From: Tepiditoga spiralis
GTDB lineage: Bacteria; Thermotogota; Thermotogae; Petrotogales; Petrotogaceae
Assembly (NCBI RefSeq): GCF_014701195.1
Contig: NZ_AP018712.1
Span: 1,816,501-1,880,500, forward strand
DNA: 64,000 nucleotides
Direction: 5' to 3'
Below the pieces are notes generated by a model. The model did no database searches, was not told the origin of the DNA, and worked only from the letters and a program-made list of their open reading frames with translations. Both the position numbers and the translations under genes were made by a program. Each line of letters begins with the position of its first letter. The stretch's first letter is position 1. Positions 60,022-64,000 of the stretch are shown here, one piece after another.

Positions 60022-60854
60022 AAAAAGACCTTATAATTTCAATAATATTTAGAGTAATAAGTTACTTTGTGTTTTCTGTAATACTCTCTTTATTTACAGT
60101 AATTATTTTCAGTGGAATTAAAAATTTTTCACTCGATTTTTTCTTTCAATTTCCAAAAGATATGATGACAGCTGGAGGAATTTTCCCTGCTATTTTAGGA
60201 AGTTTTTTGCTTTTAATACTAACTTTGATAATATCCATTCCAATAGGTATATTAACAGGGATTTTTTTATCTGAATACGGAAACAATATACTCGGAAGTT
60301 TTTTAGATATTTCAATTACTTCATTATCTGGTGTTCCATCTATTGTCTTTGGACTTTTTGGATTATCATTTTTTTCAATTGGATTGAATTTAAAAACTTC
60401 TATAATTTCAGGAAGTTTAACACTTGCCGTTATGACACTTCCTATAATAGCTTCAACAGTAAAGGAAGCTATATCTTCCGTTCCTAATTTTTTAAGAGAG
60501 TCTTCAATGGCGCTTGGCGCAAAGAAAACAGAAACTATTTTTAAGGTAATTGTTCCTGCTGCTAAAACAAGAATAACAACTTCTGTATTAATTGGTTCTG
60601 GAAAAATAATAGGTGAAACAGCACCAATTTTATTAACAGGAGCTGTGTTTTATTCAACTCGATTACCTCATTCTTTAAAAGAACCAGTAATGACTTTAAC
60701 AACTCATATATATAATATTTCAATGGCATATGGTGAAAATGCTCAATGGATGGCAAAATCAACTGCTTCATTTTTAATGCTTTTTATTCTTTTAATATAT
60801 GGAATTGCATTTAACTTAAGGAGGAAAATGAATGGAAAACATAATAACTTTTAA
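60018..60854 (+). CDS. pstA: Phosphate ABC transporter permease PstA
   Basis: A 278-aa inner-membrane permease, partner of PstC. It has [19 protein letters not shown] and the coupling loop [18 protein letters not shown]. The ATG is within the pstC stop (ATGA), and its end overlaps pstB by 23 bp, so the transporter parts are translationally coupled. Confidence 0.94.
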   Translation: MKKDLIISIIFRVISYFVFSVILSLFTVIIFSGIKNFSLDFFFQFPKDMMTAGGIFPAILGSFLLLILTLIISIPIGILTGIFLSEYGNNILGSFLDISITSLSGVPSIVFGLFGLSFFSIGLNLKTSIISGSLTLAVMTLPIIASTVKEAISSVPNFLRESSMALGAKKTETIFKVIVPAAKTRITTSVLIGSGKIIGETAPILLTGAVFYSTRLPHSLKEPVMTLTTHIYNISMAYGENAQWMAKSTASFLMLFILLIYGIAFNLRRKMNGKHNNF

Positions 60855-61587
60855 AAATTTTAATAGTTTTTATGGAAATAAACAAGTTTTAAAAGATATA
60901 AATATAAACTTTAAAAGAAATAAAATAAGTGCAATAATTGGTCCATCTGGATGTGGAAAATCTACTCTTTTAAGAAGCATTAATAGAATGAATGATGAAG
61001 TTTCTTCTTATAAAACAACCGGAGAATTAATTTATGAAAATAAAAGCATATATGATAAAAATTTAGATTTAACGATATTTAGAAAAAAAGTTGGAATGGT
61101 CTTTCAAAAACCAGTTCCTTTTCCAATGTCAATATATGAAAATGTTTCTTTTGGATTAAAAATTCATGGAATAAAAGATAAAAGAAAAATTGATAAAATT
61201 GTTGAAAAATCTTTAAAAGGAGCTGCACTTTGGAATGAAGTTAAAGATGAATTGAATAAATCTGCTTATTCTTTATCTGGTGGACAACAACAAAGGCTTT
61301 GTATAGCAAGAGCAATTGCCATTGATCCAGAAGTAATACTCTTAGATGAACCTACTTCGGCTTTAGATCCAATTGCCACTCAAAAAATAGAAAGATTAAT
61401 AGAAGAGCTTTCCGAAAGATATACTATAATAATAGTAACTCATAATTTAGCTCAAGCAATAAGAATTTCTAATTATATGTATTTTATGTATCAAGGAGAG
61501 TTAATTGAATCTGGTTTAACTTCAAATATAATAAAAGCTCCTAAAATAAAATTGACAGAAGATTATTTAAACGGTAGAATAGGATAG
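60832..61587 (+). CDS. pstB: Phosphate ABC transporter ATP-binding protein
   Basis: A 251-aa ATPase. Walker [20 protein letters not shown] near residue 38, Q-loop [11 protein letters not shown] typical of PstB, signature LSGGQQQRL, Walker [14 protein letters not shown] and switch [15 protein letters not shown] lies 7 nt before the ATG, inside pstA. Confidence 0.96.
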   Translation: MENIITFKNFNSFYGNKQVLKDININFKRNKISAIIGPSGCGKSTLLRSINRMNDEVSSYKTTGELIYENKSIYDKNLDLTIFRKKVGMVFQKPVPFPMSIYENVSFGLKIHGIKDKRKIDKIVEKSLKGAALWNEVKDELNKSAYSLSGGQQQRLCIARAIAIDPEVILLDEPTSALDPIATQKIERLIEELSERYTIIIVTHNLAQAIRISNYMYFMYQGELIESGLTSNIIKAPKIKLTEDYLNGRIG

Positions 61588-61597
61588 AGGTGATAAA

Positions 61598-62260
61598 ATG
61601 ACAGAGTTACATCATTTTGAAAATGAATTATTAATGCTAAAAGCAGATATATCAAAAATGTTATCTTTAGTACTTGAATCATATGAAATGTCTATTGAAT
61701 CCTTAGAAACTTATAATATAAAATTAGCTAAAAGAGTACTTTTATTAGATGATAACATAGATGATTTAAACAGAAATATTGAAGAATCAGTATATCAAAT
61801 AATTGCAAGATACAATCCTCTTGCAAAAAATTTAAGATACGCAATGACTATGGCAAAATTTTCAAGTAATTTAGAAAGAATAGGTGATTTATCCTGTAAT
61901 ATTGCTCAAAAAACTATAAAATTTTCAAATGAAAACATAAAATGTGAACTAACTGAAGAAATTAGAAAAATAATAGGAATTTCTTTACAAATGATAAAAG
62001 ATACATTTAAAGCTTTTGGAGAAAAAAATATTGAACTTGCAATAAAAACATGGAAAACAGATAATAAAATAGATGATTTGGAAAAACTAATTTATAATGA
62101 TGTTTTTAAAAAAATAAAGTCAAAAGAATTAAATGAAGAATTAATTGTTCCATTTATATTAATAACTAGAGATATTGAAAGAATCGCTGATCATTGCACA
62201 AATTTGTGTGAAGAAATTGTTTATATAGAAACAAGTAAAGAACTTACAACATTTCTATAA
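61598..62260 (+). CDS. phoU: Phosphate signalling regulator PhoU
   Basis: A 220-aa all-helical protein with two PhoU repeats, each with the metal-binding E/D motif (SSNLERIGDLSCNIA and TRDIERIADHCTNLCEE). It relays the state of the Pst transporter to PhoR and restrains phosphate uptake. AGAGGTG precedes the ATG. Directly follows pstB. Confidence 0.95.
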   Translation: MTELHHFENELLMLKADISKMLSLVLESYEMSIESLETYNIKLAKRVLLLDDNIDDLNRNIEESVYQIIARYNPLAKNLRYAMTMAKFSSNLERIGDLSCNIAQKTIKFSNENIKCELTEEIRKIIGISLQMIKDTFKAFGEKNIELAIKTWKTDNKIDDLEKLIYNDVFKKIKSKELNEELIVPFILITRDIERIADHCTNLCEEIVYIETSKELTTFL

Positions 62261-62272
62261 AGGAGGAATTTA

Positions 62273-62938
62273 ATGGCATCAATTTTAATAGTAGAAGATG
62301 ATAAGGATATAAGAGATATTTTAAAAACATATTTAAAAATTGAAAATTATGATATATATGAGTCTGAAACTATATTAGATGCAAAAAACATTATAAATAA
62401 AAATAATATAGATATTATTCTATTAGATATAATGCTTCCAGACGGAGAATCAATTGATGATCTTCCAAATATTAGATCTAAAAATCCAGATACTGGAATC
62501 ATTATTATATCTGCTAAAAATACTGATAGAGATAAAATTTTTGGAATTGAATTAGGAGCTGATGATTATATAACAAAGCCATTTAATCCTCGTGAAGTAA
62601 TTGCTAGAACAAGATCTCTTTTAAAAAGATTGAAAAAACATGATGTAATATTAAAATATAAAAATTTAGAACTCTTACCAGACAGTTTTTCAGTAAAAAA
62701 AAATAATTTATTAATAGAACTGACTTCAAAAGAATTTGAAATTCTATATCTTTTATCTAGTAATCCAGAAAAAATTTTCTCAAGAAATAATATAATAGAA
62801 AAAGTATGGTATGGTGATGAATATATAACGGATAGAGTTATCGACGTTCATATAAGTATGATAAGATCAAAAATAGGAAAATCTTGGATAAAAACAGTGC
62901 GAAATATTGGATATAAATTCAATAAAAATGGAGAATAA
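62273..62938 (+). CDS. phoB: OmpR/PhoB-family response regulator
   Basis: A 221-aa regulator: receiver with phospho-acceptor Asp52 (IILLDIMLPDGE), Lys in ITKPFNPRE and a winged-helix DNA-binding domain (LTSKEFEILYLLSSNPEKIFS, YITDRVIDVHISMIRSKIG). It lies in the pst-phoU operon next to its kinase, so PhoB is the natural name. Its likely target is the repeat-bearing promoter at 58219-58274. Confidence 0.92.
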   Translation: MASILIVEDDKDIRDILKTYLKIENYDIYESETILDAKNIINKNNIDIILLDIMLPDGESIDDLPNIRSKNPDTGIIIISAKNTDRDKIFGIELGADDYITKPFNPREVIARTRSLLKRLKKHDVILKYKNLELLPDSFSVKKNNLLIELTSKEFEILYLLSSNPEKIFSRNNIIEKVWYGDEYITDRVIDVHISMIRSKIGKSWIKTVRNIGYKFNKNGE

Positions 62939-62939
62939 A

Positions 62940-63893
62940 ATGGAATATTTAAACTATATATCAGAAGGATTTATAAAAATAAAAAATATAAAAGTACTAT
63001 TTGCAAATAAAAATGCACAAGATTTAGGATTCTATAAAAATAAAAATTTATTGAGCATTTTTACTTTTAATTCTATTGATGAACTTATGAAAAGTATATT
63101 AAATAATCAAAAATTTGAATGTGAAACAACTATTCACTTTTTTAATGGAAAAAATAAATTTTGTAAAATATTTTATATTCCAAATGATACTATTATAATA
63201 AAAGATAAGACTGAGTCTGAAATTATAAAAAAAGTAAAAGCTGATTTTATTTCTTCAATATCTCATGAAATAAGAACACCTTTAACAGTTGCTAAGGGAA
63301 ACACTCAAATATTACTTGATTTTTTAGATAATAAAAAATTCGAAAGCAATATAAAAACAATTAATAAAGCTTTATCAAAAATAGAAAGAATCATTGAACA
63401 ATTGACATTATTATCTATGGCTGAATTTGGTAATTATACTTTAAAAACACAAATATTTTCACCTAATGAAGTATATGAAGATGTTATAAATGATTTAGAG
63501 AAAAAAATAAAAGAAAAAAATATAAAATTAATTTATGTATGTAATACAGAAATTTTAAATGGAGATAAATTTATAATCTATACATTAATAAGAAACTTAG
63601 TTTCAAATGCAATAAAATATTCTTTTAAAAACTCTAGCATAAAAGTAGAAATTAAATCAAATAAAATAATAGTCTCTGACACAGGAATTGGAATTAAAGA
63701 CAATGAAAAAAATAGAATTTTTGAAAGATTTTATAGAGGAAGTGAAGCTTCAAAAATTGCCAAAGGATCAGGTTTAGGTTTATCTATAGTAAAATATTTA
63801 TGTGAACTTTCTAATTACAAAATAAAATTTGATTCAAAATGGAATGTTGGAAGTATTTTTGAAATTTATCTAAAAAAACAGGATAAAATCTAA
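62940..63893 (+). CDS. phoR: PhoR-like histidine kinase lacking membrane segments
   Basis: A 317-aa kinase. Residues 1-95 are a PAS-like domain. HisKA has SSISHEIRTPLTVAKGN (His109). The ATPase domain has N-box NLVSNAIKYSF, G1 DTGIGI, FERFYRG and GSGLGLSIVKYL. There is no hydrophobic helix anywhere, whereas most PhoR proteins have at least one, so it should be cytosolic and depend on PhoU/PstB contacts. ATG 62940, one base after the phoB stop, with TGGAG upstream. Confidence 0.9.
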   Translation: MEYLNYISEGFIKIKNIKVLFANKNAQDLGFYKNKNLLSIFTFNSIDELMKSILNNQKFECETTIHFFNGKNKFCKIFYIPNDTIIIKDKTESEIIKKVKADFISSISHEIRTPLTVAKGNTQILLDFLDNKKFESNIKTINKALSKIERIIEQLTLLSMAEFGNYTLKTQIFSPNEVYEDVINDLEKKIKEKNIKLIYVCNTEILNGDKFIIYTLIRNLVSNAIKYSFKNSSIKVEIKSNKIIVSDTGIGIKDNEKNRIFERFYRGSEASKIAKGSGLGLSIVKYLCELSNYKIKFDSKWNVGSIFEIYLKKQDKI

Positions 63894-63921
63894 TATTTTA
63901 TTATATTTTATCCTGTTTTAT
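63872..63921 (+). terminator. Terminator of the pst-pho operon
   Basis: AAAAACAGGATAAAAT (63874-63889) pairs with ATTTTATCCTGTTTT (63905-63919). T-rich sequence follows. The stem overlaps the end of phoR. Confidence 0.8.
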
Positions 63922-64000
63922 TTTATAAAAAATTATAGTATTTAAAAAAAGATATAAAAATCAATGAATCAACTGTCGATAAAATATACAATATAATACC

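Noticed and set aside
1-64000. CRISPR array, insertion sequence, rRNA or prophage
   Set aside because: I saw no regularly spaced repeats, transposase motifs, rRNA sequence or phage structural genes on reading through both strands.

Overview
The window is about 75% A+T and densely coded, with short operons, strong AGGAGG/GAGGTG ribosome binding sites, many GTG/TTG starts and textbook TTGACt-N17-TATAAT promoters. The gene set suggests a fermentative anaerobe with an outer membrane, most like a low-GC mesophilic member of the Thermotogota (Petrotogaceae, of the Oceanotoga/Geotoga type). The evidence is a trimeric HydA/HydB/HydC-type [FeFe]-hydrogenase, a short (406-aa) S-adenosylhomocysteinase, HD-GYP proteins, a heterodimeric ABC exporter of the TM287/288 kind, and a small predicted outer-membrane barrel. 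This placement is inference from gene content only.

Layout. 1-4916: end of a branched-chain-amino-acid-type ABC operon (livG partial, livF, livH, livM) in which LivM is fused to a complete alpha/beta-hydrolase and is followed by a regulator with two TetR domains. 5011-9169: another hydrolase, a decayed duplicate of an amylase end, a small membrane protein, an intracellular GH13 enzyme behind a LacI-type operator, and an MscS channel. 9210-19867: a C45-type Ntn hydrolase and two drug-exporter operons, each with its own regulator, operator and ferredoxin-type protein (flavodoxin/ferredoxin + RND + TetR; MarR + ferredoxin + heterodimeric ABC). 20088-22107: glmS ribozyme and glmS. 22270-22830: an S41 protease pseudogene. 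23021-27475: a predicted outer-membrane barrel, a large lipoprotein and an ABC-2 exporter. 27482-29443: a radical SAM/DUF4130 DNA-metabolism pair. 29571-30791: S-adenosylhomocysteinase. 30929-32455: a beta-helix secreted protein next to a frame-disrupted seven-cysteine secreted peptide and further gene debris. 32742-34532: AAA-ATPase-like/PD-(D/E)XK protein. 34713-38063: hydrogenase. 38333-42928: peptide-binding protein, and a two-component system with a putative surface protein. 43197-49759: htpG, a LUD protein, panD, an FlhB-tail protein, a phosphoesterase, a TPR protein, a prepilin-peptidase-like protein and a DUF218 protein. 49815-57395: tRNA-Pro, shikimate genes (aroE, aroK, aroQ) interleaved with two HD-GYP proteins, ridA and a DMT transporter. 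57421-58052: acylphosphatase and an unknown. 58317-63893: a complete pstSCAB-phoU-phoB-phoR phosphate operon.

The genes describe a sugar- and peptide-using fermenter that disposes of reductant as H2, senses phosphate, cell-envelope and toxic-compound stress, and controls amino-sugar synthesis with a self-cleaving RNA. The most unusual points are: the LivM-hydrolase fusion; the pairing of ferredoxin-type proteins with two unrelated exporters; a flavodoxin/ferredoxin gene that appears to lack any ATG/GTG/TTG start; a possible cysteine-rich peptide/beta-helix locus; and two places where relic genes carry fold-back (inverted-duplication) junctions.
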